64,000 bases of DNA, from positions 18,129,156 through 18,193,155 of the forward strand of contig NC_046646.1 in the NCBI RefSeq assembly GCF_900324485.2. Direction: 5' to 3'. The notes below the pieces were generated by a model that was not told where the DNA came from, ran no database searches, and saw only the letters and a list, made by a program, of their open reading frames with translations. Made by a program: the position numbers and the translations under genes. Shown here piece after piece: positions 43,420 to 52,912 of the stretch. This DNA is from Mastacembelus armatus (taxonomy: Eukaryota; Chordata; Actinopteri; Synbranchiformes; Mastacembelidae). Each line of letters opens with the position of its first letter. Within the stretch, counting starts at the first letter, position 1.

Positions 43420-44424
43420 ATGGTCCCAAAAGTGAAAGCTGCTACCATATCTAATATCACATTTGTTCGTCCTGCAAAATTTTATTTCAGTGGATTTTCC
43501 AACATCCCTCATGTTACATATTTTTATATCTTCCTGTGTTTGGTCTATATCATGACTGTTGTTGGGAATGTTCTCCTTCTCTCAGTGATTTTCCTGGTCA
43601 AGACTCTTCATACTCCTAAATACATGATTGTGTTCAACCTGGCTTTAGCAGATTTGTGTGGGAGCACTGCTCTCATCCCAAAACTATTTGAAACATTTTT
43701 GTTTGACAGGACCGACATTGTCTATGAGGATTGTCTAAGTTATATGTTCTTTGTCTTGTTCTTTATAGATGTGCAGGCATGGACACTTGTCACTATGGCA
43801 TATGACAGATTTATAGCCATTTGCTTCCCTTTAAGGTACCATAGTATTGTGACTAAACCAGCTATTGTTGCAATGCTGCTGCTTGTATGGGTTGTTTTAC
43901 TGACTATAAGAGCATTAACTGTTGGTACAATTGATCGCCTTTCCTTCTGTGGATCTTTGGCGTTACAAAGCTTTTTCTGTGACCCTGGATTAATATTGTA
44001 TCTGGCCTGTAATCTCACATCTTTAGATGTGATACTTTCTTATGTTGTCTTTATTACAAGCATCTGTTTACCTCCTGTATTGATATCACTGACATATGTT
44101 TGCATTGCCATAGCACTGAGCAGGATTGCATCACGAAAGGAAAGACTAAAAGCTCTGAAAACCTGCACTTCTCATTTGATTCTAGTGGCTATTTGCTTTT
44201 TACCTTTCTTTGGCAGTAACATAGCTTCAGTGACCTCCCCTTTCGATCGTAATGCCAGAATCATAAATGTTACTTTAGCACACATTGTACCACCTTTACT
44301 TAATCCTATTTTATACTCTTTAAAGACAGAAGAAGTGCTGAACTCTATGAAGAAACTTTGCAAAAATAGGCTGAGTAAAATAACTATGTCCAAAAAAGTA
44401 TTCACTGCTATGATCACAAAGTAG
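43420..44424 (+). CDS. Olfactory receptor, block B (334 aa)
   Basis: Single-exon coding region. The start ATG at 43420 gives the MVPKVKAATISN start shared with gene 48059; longer frames lack ATG. Visible: NIT sequon near 13, GN in TM1, ADL in TM2, the loop FDRTDIVYEDC with the conserved Cys, MAYDRFIAIC, SFCGS...FFCDPG...ACN, KALKTC, RNAR (HPNAR equivalent with Asp-Arg before), NPILY and a long tail with MSKKVFTAMITK. It forms a pair with 48059 (same RTDIVYED loop and tail). The protein looks intact but its promoter module is incomplete, so expression is doubtful. Confidence 0.9.
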   Translation: MVPKVKAATISNITFVRPAKFYFSGFSNIPHVTYFYIFLCLVYIMTVVGNVLLLSVIFLVKTLHTPKYMIVFNLALADLCGSTALIPKLFETFLFDRTDIVYEDCLSYMFFVLFFIDVQAWTLVTMAYDRFIAICFPLRYHSIVTKPAIVAMLLLVWVVLLTIRALTVGTIDRLSFCGSLALQSFFCDPGLILYLACNLTSLDVILSYVVFITSICLPPVLISLTYVCIAIALSRIASRKERLKALKTCTSHLILVAICFLPFFGSNIASVTSPFDRNARIINVTLAHIVPPLLNPILYSLKTEEVLNSMKKLCKNRLSKITMSKKVFTAMITK

Positions 44425-44772
44425 AAAGTGTTAAATGGTATACAAGTGTATAATGTTTTCCTATTTTATTATTTGCAGGTTTACTTTTCAGTTGCAGTGG
44501 TGATGTGGTATTTTGTCATTTATTGTATTTTGCTGCTGCTGTGGCCATGTAATTATCTGCTTTACAGAATGAAATCAGACATGAATCTGAGTCTGTTGAG
44601 TCCAGTGAATGCATAGTGCACAAAATTTTCTTGTTAAAACCATCATATATCAGTAGCACCACGTCATCCTACCCATCCTTAACCTGTGTTCCAGCAGCTG
44701 GATTTCTAGTTTTTGTGAAACAACCTACAGATGAGTACATACACCACCCCTCTTTGTTCCATTATCCATGTA
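44425..44772. other. 3' flank of gene 43420
   Basis: Contains GTTGCAGTGGTGATGTGGTATTTTGTCATTTATTGTATTTTGCTGCTG and GAATGAAATCAGACATGAATCTG (in parts), shared with the 3' flank of gene 48059 (about 49125-49225). It shows that the duplication unit includes downstream DNA. The Tc1 target TA is at 44771-44772. Confidence 0.55.
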
Positions 44773-46405
44773 CAGTGGGTACGGAAAGTATTCAGACCCC
44801 TTTAAATTTTTCACTCTTTGTGTCATTGCAGCCATTTGCCAAAATCAAAAAAGTTCATTTTATTTCTCATTAATGTACACTCAGCACCCCATCTTGACAG
44901 AAAAAAACAGAAATGTAGAAATTTTTGCACATTTATTAAAAAAGAAAAACTGAAATATCACATGGTCATAAGTATTCAGACCCTTTGCAGTGACACTCAT
45001 ATTTAACTCACATGCTGTCCATTTCTTCTGATCCTCCTTGAGATGGTTCTGCTCCTTCATTGGAGTCCAGCTGTGTTTAATTAAACTGATTGGACTTGAT
45101 TAGGAAAGGCACACACCTGTCTATATAAGACCTTACAGCTCACAGTGCATGACAGAGCAAATGAGAATCATGAGGTCGAAGGAACTGCCCAAGGAGCTCA
45201 GAGACAGAATTGTGGCAAGGCACAGATCTGGCCAAGGTTACAAAAGAATTTCTGCAGCACTCAAGGTTCCTAAGAGCACAGTGGCCTCCGTAATCCTCAA
45301 ATGGAAAAAGTTTGGGACGACCAGAACTCTTCCTAGACCTGGCCGTCCAGCCAAACTGAGCAATCGTGGGAGAAGAGCCTTGGTGAGAGGTAAAAAAGAA
45401 CCCAAAGATCACTGTGGCTGAGCTCCAGAGATGCAGTAGGGAGATGGGAGAAAGTTCCACAAAGTCAACTATCACTGCAGCCCTCCACCAGTCGGGGCTT
45501 TATGGCAGAGTGGCCCGACAGAAGCCTCTCCGAAGTGCAAGACACATGAAAGCCCGCATAGAGTTTGCCAAAAAACACATGAAGGACTCCCAGACAATGA
45601 GAAATAAGATTCTCTGGTCTGATGAGACCAAGATTGAACTTTTTGGCGTTAATTCTAAGCGATGTGTGTGTTTGAAAACCCAGGCACTGCTCATCACCTG
45701 CCCAATACAATCCCTACAGTGAAACATGGTGGTGGGAGCATCATGTTGTGGGGGTGTTTTTCAGCTGCAGGGACAGGACGACTGGTTGCAATTGAAGGAA
45801 AGATGAATGTGGCCAAATACAGAGATATCCAGGAAGAAAACCTCTTCCAGAGTGCTCAGGACCTCAGACTGGGCCGAAGGTTCACCTTTCAACAGGACAA
45901 TGACCCTAAGCACACAGCTAAAATAACAAAGGAGTGGCTTCGGAACAACTCTGTGACCGTTCTTGACTGGCCCCGCCAGAGTCCTGACCTAAACCCAATT
46001 GAGCTTCTCTGGAGAGACCTGAAAATGGCTGTCCACCAACGTTCACCATCCAACCTGACAGAACTGGAGAGGATCTGCAAGGAAGAATGGCAGAGGATCC
46101 CCAAATCCAGGTGTGAAAAAGTTGTTGCATCATTCCCAAGAAGACTCATGGCTGTATTAGCTCAAAAGGGTGCTTCTACTCAATACTGAGCACAGGGTCT
46201 GAATACTTATGACCATGTGATATTTCAGTTTTTCTTTTTTAATAAATTTGCAAAAATTTCTACATTTCTGTTTTTTTCTGTCAAGATGGGGTGCTGAGTG
46301 TACATTAATGAGAAATAAAATGAACTTTTTTGATTTTGGCAAATGGCTGCAATGACACAAAGAGTGAAAAATTTAAAGGGGTCTGAATACTTTCCGTACC
46401 CACTG
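44773..46405 (+). mobile_element. Full-length Tc1/mariner transposon
   Basis: A 1633 bp element bounded by CAGTGGGTACGGAAAGTATT and its inverse, and flanked by TA on both sides (44771-44772 and 46406-46407), the expected Tc1 target duplication. Its terminal inverted repeats are unusually long, about 213 bp each (44773-44985 and 46193-46405), and differ at only about one or two bases internally by eye, so the insertion is young. The inner TIR ends carry TCAGACCCTTTGCAG / AGGGTCTGAATAC. Between them lies a transposase gene with two frame breaks. Confidence 0.95.
45149..46189 (+). pseudogene. Tc1 transposase, two frameshifts
   Basis: Opens with MTEQMRIMRSKELPKELRDR and a paired helix-turn-helix (YKRISAALKVPKSTV; GRPAKLS). 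It then has HMKARIEFAKKHMKD, WSDETKIELFG (first Asp), HGGGSIMLWGCFSAAG, FQQDNDPKHTAK (second Asp) and SPDLNPIELLWRDLK (Glu): a DD34E triad with all three residues present. The frame breaks near 45388 (GTGAGAGGTAAAAA, apparently two bases short) and again near 45665-45690, so no active enzyme is made. The family's usual length is about 340 residues, as here if frames are ignored. Confidence 0.9.
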
Positions 46406-46407
46406 TA

Positions 46408-46575
46408 TATTGACCTCCAACATCCATCCTAATGCCTGGACCATAAACTCAGGTGTGTCAATCACACTACTATCTTTGCTCAGTCCTATTATATAGAAAT
46501 TCTGAGCTCAATCAAGAGACTTTGTAAAAACCATCGGCTGATCAACATAACTTTCTCCACCAAGGTGACCTCTAT
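46408..46575 (+). pseudogene. Block-B OR relic (TM7 and tail)
   Basis: CTCCAACATCCATCCTAATGCCTGG (HPNA), CTTTGCTCAGTCCTATTATATAG and TCAATCAAGAGACTTTGTAAAAACC...CATAACTTTCTCCACCAAGGTGACC follow the end of block-B receptors. The Tc1 element sits immediately to its left. Confidence 0.75.
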
Positions 46576-46689
46576 ATTCACTGCAGTGAATATAGTGTTA
46601 AAATAGCATAATACTGATTAGTAATTTCTTTTATTAATAAGTAACTTTTTAATAGTATATATCAGAGTTTTAGTTTTACCATGGTGGTT

Positions 46690-47320
46690 ATCAGGTATTT
46701 TATTTTTTCCTCCTTCTCACCTACAAAGCCCTCCACTCTATCGCCCCACCATACATCACTGATCTACTTCATATCTGTTCTCCGCCATGTACTCTCCGCT
46801 CCTCCAGTTCCACTCTCCTCTGCACCCCTACGGCACGCCTGGCCATCAGGGGCACTAGATACTTCAGCCACATTGCGCCCGGGCTTTGGAATATTCTCCC
46901 TCATCGCATCCGGTCGTCTCCGGACTTATCAACTTTTAAATCATCGCTGAAAACGTATCTGTTCCGTATAGCGTTTTCCACCCAACTCTCTCAACTTCTC
47001 AAAGCAGCCCGTGATGTTCTACCACCCTCCGCCTGTTTCATATTGTTTCATATTGTTTCAAATTTGTTGTTCTGTCATCTGGGTTTCTGTGTTTCAATTT
47101 ACTTTCACTGTACATCGCCCACTTCTTAGATACTCTACACTTTTGCCTTTACATTTTGGCCCTCTGTTTATGTATTGTTGTTATCGTTGTTTTAATGCAC
47201 TCTTTGTATTTCATGCTGTATGCTTCCTTTACTCTCTGTAAGGTGACCTTGAGACTTTGAAAGGCACCTTGAAATAAAATGTATTATTGTTATTATTATT
47301 ATTTTGTCTTCAGCGGTTTC
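46690..47320 (+). mobile_element. CR1/L2-group LINE 3' fragment (Rex1-like)
   Basis: Residues readable from 46700: FLLLTYKALHSIAPPYITDL, then SSSTLLCTPTAR, YFSHIAPGLWNILPHRIR and FKSSLKTYLF, the C-terminal region of an ORF2. The 3' UTR ends GGTGACCTTGAGACTTTGAAAGGCACC...AATAAAATGTATTATTGTTATTATTATTATT. The ATT-type tail differs from the TTTGCC tail of the 8034 element, so this is another family. It is 5'-truncated. Confidence 0.75.
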
Positions 47321-47828
47321 TGGTTAAATACTATTCATACCTACTACATACATTAAACAGGTTAAATCAACTCAGATTGCAATACATGGGTCAATAAACT
47401 ATCCTATTTCTGCATCATTTAAGCAGCATGTTGAAAACCTTGTAACTATGCTTAGTGATGTTTTTTTTCCCAACACAAGCGTCATTTTCTTCAGAAGTCA
47501 GGAAAAGGCTGGTTGCTGCCTTCTTACAGAACGAAAAATGACAGCATGTATTTTGTTCTTGTTAACTGTCACAGTCTCTTCAATGTCAGTCTTTTGTGTC
47601 AGAAAATAAAGCAAAAACAAGAAGACATCAAAATGTGTAATAGAGGGGAGATTTTCTTCAAGTATTCATGTCTCTCAGAAGAGGACAATGGTTTAAATTG
47701 AACAGTTTTCACACTGTGCCATAAAGAATTATTCTGTATTCCACTGACAATCGTAACAGCTGAGTCAGAGCTGATTGTATTGAACCACATATTGATGAAA
47801 GATACTGTGAGGAAGTTTCATATAGAAT
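47321..47828. other. Spacer before gene 48059
   Basis: No gene recognised. Confidence 0.45.
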
Positions 47829-47967
47829 ATATTAGTATATGATTCCTAATCATGTGATGCAGCTTCCTGCCTTTCTGCTGTCTCTCAATGACAGAAGAAA
47901 AGTATAAATGATGAGGCTCTTATAGTACAGCTCATTTTAGGGAACTGCACACTCGATAGTATCTGAG
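47829..47967 (+). promoter_or_regulatory. Block-B promoter module (gene 48059)
   Basis: CCTAATCATGTGATGCAGCTTCC, TATAAATG at 47903, TTATAGTACAGCTCATTTTAGGGAACTGCACAC (in parts) and a 5'UTR exon ending ATCTGAG|GTGAGTTTGG at 47967. The 86 bp intron would end at ACTCAAAG (48053), six bases before the ATG. A canonical donor and short intron. Confidence 0.65.
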
Positions 47968-48058
47968 GTGAGTTTGGTTAGAACAGTTTCCATCAGTCAG
48001 CTGTGTTATCTCTTATTATATATTGTATTTTCTCTTTTTACATCTACTCAAAGTGATA

Positions 48059-49078
48059 ATGGTCCCAAAAGTGAGAGCTGCTACCATATCTAATGTCACA
48101 TTTGTTCGTCCTGCAAAATTTTATTTCAGTGGATTTTCCAACATCCCTCATATTACATATTTTTTAATCTTCCTGTGTTTTGCCTATATCATGATTGTTG
48201 TTGGGAATGTATTCCTAATGTCAGTGATTTACCTGGTCAAGTCTCTTCATACTCCTAAATACATGATTGTGTTCAACCTGGCTTTAGCAGATTTGTGTGG
48301 GAGCACTGCTGTCATCCCAAAAATCTTAGACACATTTTTGTTTGACAGGACCGACATTGTCTATGAGGATTGTTTAAGTTATATGTTTTTTGTCTATGTG
48401 TTTATGGACATGCAGTCATGGACACTTGTCATTATGGCATATGACAGATTTATAGCAATTTGCTTCCCTTTAAGGTACCATAGTATTGTGACTAAACCAG
48501 CTATTGCTGCAATGCTGCTGTTAGTGTGGGTTGTTTTATTGAGTATATCAGCATGTATGGTTGGGCTACTTGATCGTCTTTTTTTCTGTGGCTCTTTGGT
48601 GATACAAAACTTTGTCTGTGATATTGGATTGATGGTGGTCATGGCCTGTGGTGACAAATCTTTAATTTCATATATTTCTCTTGTTACCTTTGTTTTAAAT
48701 CCCTGTTTACCTCCTATACTGATAGCATTGACATATATTTGCATTGTCATAGCACTGAGCAGGATTGCATCACAAATGGAAAGACTAAAAGCTGTGAAAA
48801 CCTGCACTTCTCATCTGATTCTAGTGGCTATTTGCTTTTTTCCCCTTTTGTACATCAACATAGCTTATTCGATTTCCGAAGTTGATCGTTATGGCAGGAT
48901 CATAAGCATAATTTTACCAGGCATTGTACCACCTTTACTCAATCCTATTTTATACTCTTTAAAGACAGAGGAAGTGCTGAACTCTATCAAAAAACTTTGT
49001 AACAATATGCTGAGTAACATAACTATGTCCAAAAAGGTATTCACTGCTATGCTGACAAAGTGGAAAGTGTTAAAATAG
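48059..49078 (+). CDS. Olfactory receptor, block B (339 aa)
   Basis: Coding region in one exon, from ATG 48059 (MVPKVRAATISN). Visible: NVT sequon, GN in TM1, KSLHTPKYMIVFN, ADL, FDRTDIVYEDC, MAYDRFIAIC, FFCGS...FVCDIG...ACGD, KAVKTC, NPILY and a tail longer than usual (MSKKVFTAMLTKWKVLK). Compared with its neighbours it departs at sites usually fixed: KALKTC reads KAVKTC, HPNAR reads DRYGR, ACND reads ACGD, and SQKER reads SQMER. This may mean specialised ligand binding or relaxed constraint. Nearest relative is 43420. Promoter module complete. Confidence 0.92.
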   Translation: MVPKVRAATISNVTFVRPAKFYFSGFSNIPHITYFLIFLCFAYIMIVVGNVFLMSVIYLVKSLHTPKYMIVFNLALADLCGSTAVIPKILDTFLFDRTDIVYEDCLSYMFFVYVFMDMQSWTLVIMAYDRFIAICFPLRYHSIVTKPAIAAMLLLVWVVLLSISACMVGLLDRLFFCGSLVIQNFVCDIGLMVVMACGDKSLISYISLVTFVLNPCLPPILIALTYICIVIALSRIASQMERLKAVKTCTSHLILVAICFFPLLYINIAYSISEVDRYGRIISIILPGIVPPLLNPILYSLKTEEVLNSIKKLCNNMLSNITMSKKVFTAMLTKWKVLK

Positions 49079-50317
49079 CATACAAAGGTTTAGAATGTTT
49101 TACTATTGATTTCTTACTAGCCAGTTGCAGTCATGATGTGGTATTTTGTCATTTATTGTATTTTGCTGCTGCAGTGGCCATGTGTTTATCTGTTGTGCAA
49201 AATGAAATCAAGCATGAATCTGTTAAGTCTGCACTGCTTAAGATATCACATATTTCAGAAAAATTCATTTTTACCTTCTCATCATTCACTGTTGTTTAAC
49301 AATACTTCAACACCAGAGATGTACATATATAAAATATATGAAATATATTTAAACATATGTGGTCAACATTTAGAAATTGGTTTTGAGGCATTTTGCCTTT
49401 ATCTCAGTTGGATATTGACAGGCTGCTATGAAATGCCTCCATGTGCAACTTCCATGTGCATTAACACCTAAATGACACTCCATGACAACAGTCAGCACAG
49501 GAAATAAGGCCATAGTTGAAGAATAGCACCACCATTTTACTGTGAAGAAAAGCAGTAAAATCTACTGCAGATTTTAGAAAATGAGACTCAAAATTGTTTA
49601 GAGCAGCAGGATTTCTTTTATCTGATTTCACCAACACTTCATGTAGCTGAGACAAGGAGAGTGACTTAAATTTAAAGCTGCAAGTGGGAACAAAATATTC
49701 AATGAAAAACCACAGTATATTAGGGCTCTGTAGCTGTAGCTGAATTTACCAAGTGTAGGAAGATAAATAAATAAAAGTTTTTCTCAGCCTATAAAGATTT
49801 AATTGATTTCTAGTCCTTTCTGGTTTCTGATTTTTTCTTGATTGATTGGTGTCGCTGTAATTTTGTGGAACCCAGATGTTTTAGAAGTCATTGTGAGCCA
49901 TTCTCTTTCTGGAAAACCTTAATATTAAGTAGACTCATTAATGTTTTTCTCTTCATATGCTAAATATACTCAACATTTTTGGTTAAATCTTTTTCATGTA
50001 CTTATTGCTTTCAGACTGTAGTCGTGTTTCCTTTAACCTTCAAATTGAAACTTTTTGTGCTTATATGAGGTGGTATTTGAGGTGTATTGAAGAGGGCATA
50101 TTTTGCAAAACTGCAATGGAAACACTGTTTTCGCATTAAAAGAGTCACATGATTACCAAAAACAGCAAAGAGGAAGAAGGAGGCAGAAAAGGAAGAAGTA
50201 GTAGAAGTAGAAAAATGGAGGAAATACAACGTTTTAGTTGCATAACATGACTTAATGGAAACACTGTCATGTCAATATTGCAGTTTATCAACATTTGGAA
50301 AATAGCAATGAAGTTTT
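49079..50317. other. 3' flank of gene 48059 and spacer
   Basis: The first 150 bases repeat the flank of gene 43420. The rest (about 49300-50300) is A+T-rich with a purine-rich GAAGAAGGAGGCAGAAAAGG run near 50170 and no recognised gene. Confidence 0.45.
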
Positions 50318-50425
50318 GCACAAATTTAAAGACAGAAGAAGTGCTGAACTCTACCAAGAAACTGTATAAAAACAGTAGTCTGAGCATTGTAATGTTGTTG
50401 AAGAAGGTGACCTCTTTTTGACTGC
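50318..50425 (+). pseudogene. Block-B OR relic (C-tail)
   Basis: TTAAAGACAGAAGAAGTGCTGAACTCTACCAAGAAACTGTATAAAAACAG...AAGAAGGTGACCTC matches KTEEVLNSxKKLYKN and the tail of block-B receptors; nothing upstream of TM7 is present. Confidence 0.75.
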
Positions 50426-50929
50426 TCTATTGATATTTCAAAAAGTGATAAAATAGTAGAAACGTGTTTACTATTGAGTTCCCAGGCCACACCACTCTTG
50501 CTTTTTCTACTTTACAGGAATAACTATTTAAAATTCCATATGGCCACACAGCCTCATTACATTATTAGCATGCCAAACAATATTCAGTTGTTTTGTGTAA
50601 AAATGCATTACAGTTTTGAAGAATTTTTACATCTCCTTAAACTTTACATTGTAGAAGAGCCTAAGGTATAACAGTGCATTAAGCACCGGAATTTAGAGTG
50701 TACTTATTTTACATCTTTTCTGAAATCATTAGTGACAATTGTGGCAGTTGTTTGTTACACTGGCAGGGACTCCCAGGGACAGCAGTTACTAAAACAGCTT
50801 TATCAGTGTATTGAGGATGTAAACTATCAGGCATTATGAAGTGTATTAATGTCAGATATCATGTGAATCATCATCTTCATTTCTACTATCGCTCAGTGAT
50901 TGCGTAACTAGACTGCACTCTATTACTCT

Positions 50930-51360
50930 ATTACTGTTAGTGTGGGTTGTTTCTTTGAGTCTAATATCATGCATGGTTGGGCTACTTGATCGTCTCTCCT
51001 TCTGTGGATCTTTGGTGATACAAAGCTTTTACTGTGATCATGGACCAACATATCATCTGCCCTGTAAATGACAAGTCCTTAAATTACATAATTGCATCTG
51101 TTGTCTTCATAGTAGTCTTCACTTTACTTCCTACATTAATAGCACTGACATATGTTTGCATTGCCATAGCACTGAGCAGGATTGCATCACAGAAAGAAAG
51201 ACTCAAAGCATTGAAAACTTGTACTTCTCACCTGATTCTTGTGGCTATTTTATCTAAACCCTATTACATACTCTTTAAAGACAGAAGAAGTGCTGAACTG
51301 TATCAAGAACCTGTATAAAATTATAGGCTGTGCAACATAACCTTTGTCATGAAAATGATC
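50930..51360 (+). pseudogene. Block-B OR pseudogene (TM4-IL3 plus tail)
   Basis: Begins in TM4 (TTACTGTTAGTGTGGGTTGTTTC), then SLISCMVGLLDRLSFCGSL and FYCDHG, with one extra base in the ACND region (CTGTAAATGACAAGTCC), TM5 and CTCAAAGCATTGAAAACTTG. TM6 and most of TM7 are deleted (GTGGCTATTTTATC|TAAACCCTATTACAT) before the KTEEVLN tail. The N-terminal half and promoter are missing. It is closest to 56754. Confidence 0.85.
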
Positions 51361-52224
51361 TCTTTGTGTGCTCAACTGACACTTCAAAACGTGATAAAAT
51401 TGTAGGAATGTGTTTTCACTGTTACTATTTAAGTTCTTAATAGTAAATACTACAGGTTTACTTTTTAATTCTTGCTATTACATAACATATTATCATTTAT
51501 TGTGCTTTGCTCTTGCAGCTTTGCAAATTGAAATCAGGGACATGACTGTTTTCACTTGACACATCAAATAGTGTATGTGACAAAAACATTATTAAATGTT
51601 GATTTACATTACGTCATTCATTAAAACATTTTAGACATTTAACATTTTAGAATTAAAATATTGGCATAGTTGTGTTTACATATGTTTTCACATCTTTGAT
51701 TTGTTTGAGAAAGACATCATCATCAATGAGTGTAATATTATATATTTAATTTTAAATGAAAATACATCCAAAGACATTTAACATGGCTGGTAAAACATAA
51801 ATCATTCACTTTTCATAGAATGACATTATGTTAATACTTTAAAAGTGAACAAATTTATAACCAGGAGACAATGTATACCAGGTCAACAAGAATATGAAGA
51901 AGTGCCATTAATATATTTTGCTATATACTTTACTGATGTAATACTTTATACATGTCCACCTGCAACCTGTTCTGGCATTTTTTTTCCATATGCAGCAGAA
52001 ATGTATTCATTTCAATCAAACAATGTATATAAAGCGATGTGCAGTCCATGCTGGAGTACAGAATAGGTAGGCCTGTATGAGTTAATGCTTTTGTATAGGT
52101 AATATCTCATCAGAAACTGTTTGCATTCAGTACAAATTGAAGTTGAGTGTGCACAGAATGTAATAATTCATGTTGTTCAGACAAGGTCGTCGGTCACGAG
52201 ATCAGTAAGTAATATTCATATATA
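51361..52224. other. 3' flank of the 50930 pseudogene
   Basis: About 51655-52060 matches, in order, flank phrases of genes 52913 and 56754 (TGGCATAGTTGTG...GTTTTCACATC; AGACATTTAACATGGCTG; GGTCAACAAGAATATGAAGAAGTGCC). So three successive units carry the same downstream DNA. Confidence 0.55.
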
Positions 52225-52535
52225 TATAAATTCATCCATCCATCCATCCATCCGTCATCTATACCCGCTTATTCTTTAACAAGGGTCACAGGGATCTGCT
52301 GGAGCCTATCCCAGCTCTCTTTGGGTGGAAGGCAGGGGTCCACCCTGGACAGGTGACCAGTCCATCACAGGGCCACATAGAGACAAACAACTACACACAC
52401 TCACACTCACTCCTATGGGGCAATTTAGAGTCACCACTCAACCTGACATGCATGTTTTTTGGACTGTGAGAGGAAACCGGATTACCAGGAGAAAACCCAC
52501 GCAAGGACAGGGAGAACATGCAAACTCCAATTGTC
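52225..52535 (-). repeat. RTE-tailed SINE/RTE 3' copy
   Basis: Minus-oriented: (ATCC)n at 52233-52254, TATACCCGCTTATTC, GGGATCTGCTGGAGCCTATCCCAGC, CACCCTGGACAGGTGACCAGTCCATC, ACACACTCACACTCACTCC, CAATTTAGAGTCACC, and CATGCATGTTTTTTGGACTGTG...GAGAACATGCAAACTCC (given in parts). This is the usual order of the fish RTE/SINE body. The tRNA-like head is not visible, so the 5' end is truncated. Confidence 0.85.
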
Positions 52536-52659
52536 CTCTACAAATTATGGAATTTGTTCTAATTTATTTCTTGTTTACACATGACATTAAAAACATATAT
52601 CAGTATCATGATGACAGTAGTTTATTGAATCAGCTGTTTTAGCACAATGACAACATGAA

Positions 52660-52808
52660 CTACGAGGCAATTACTAAGTAATTTTTGATCATGTGACACA
52701 GCTACCAAGATTTCCATTGGCTCTTAGTGACAGAGGATATAATTTAAATGGCAGGTCTCTCACAGTACAGTTTCACTTCAGGGAACTGCACACTGGTTAA
52801 TGTCTGAG
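52660..52808 (+). promoter_or_regulatory. Block-B promoter module (gene 52913)
   Basis: TTTTGATCATGTGACACAGCTACC, a modified TATA (TATAATTTAAATGG at 52738), GGTCTCTCACAGTACAG, CACTTCAGGGAACTGCACAC and the 5'UTR exon end TGTCTGAG|GTGAGTTTGG at 52808. The 88 bp intron ends ACATTGAG at 52896, and the ATG is 16 bases on. Confidence 0.65.
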
Positions 52809-52912
52809 GTGAGTTTGGCTACAACAGTTCCCATCAGTCAGCTGTGTAGTTTGTTAATATACAATACATTGTTATTTTTTCTCATTTTACATTGAGATAA
52901 AAAATATTCATA

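Noticed and set aside
52233-52254. ATCC repeats as a CRISPR or satellite array
   Set aside because: They are the short 3' terminal repeats of an RTE-type element, and the host is a vertebrate.
52325-52642. 105-codon frame at 52325 and 105-codon frame at 58783
   Set aside because: Both read through RTE/SINE repeat sequence; not host proteins.
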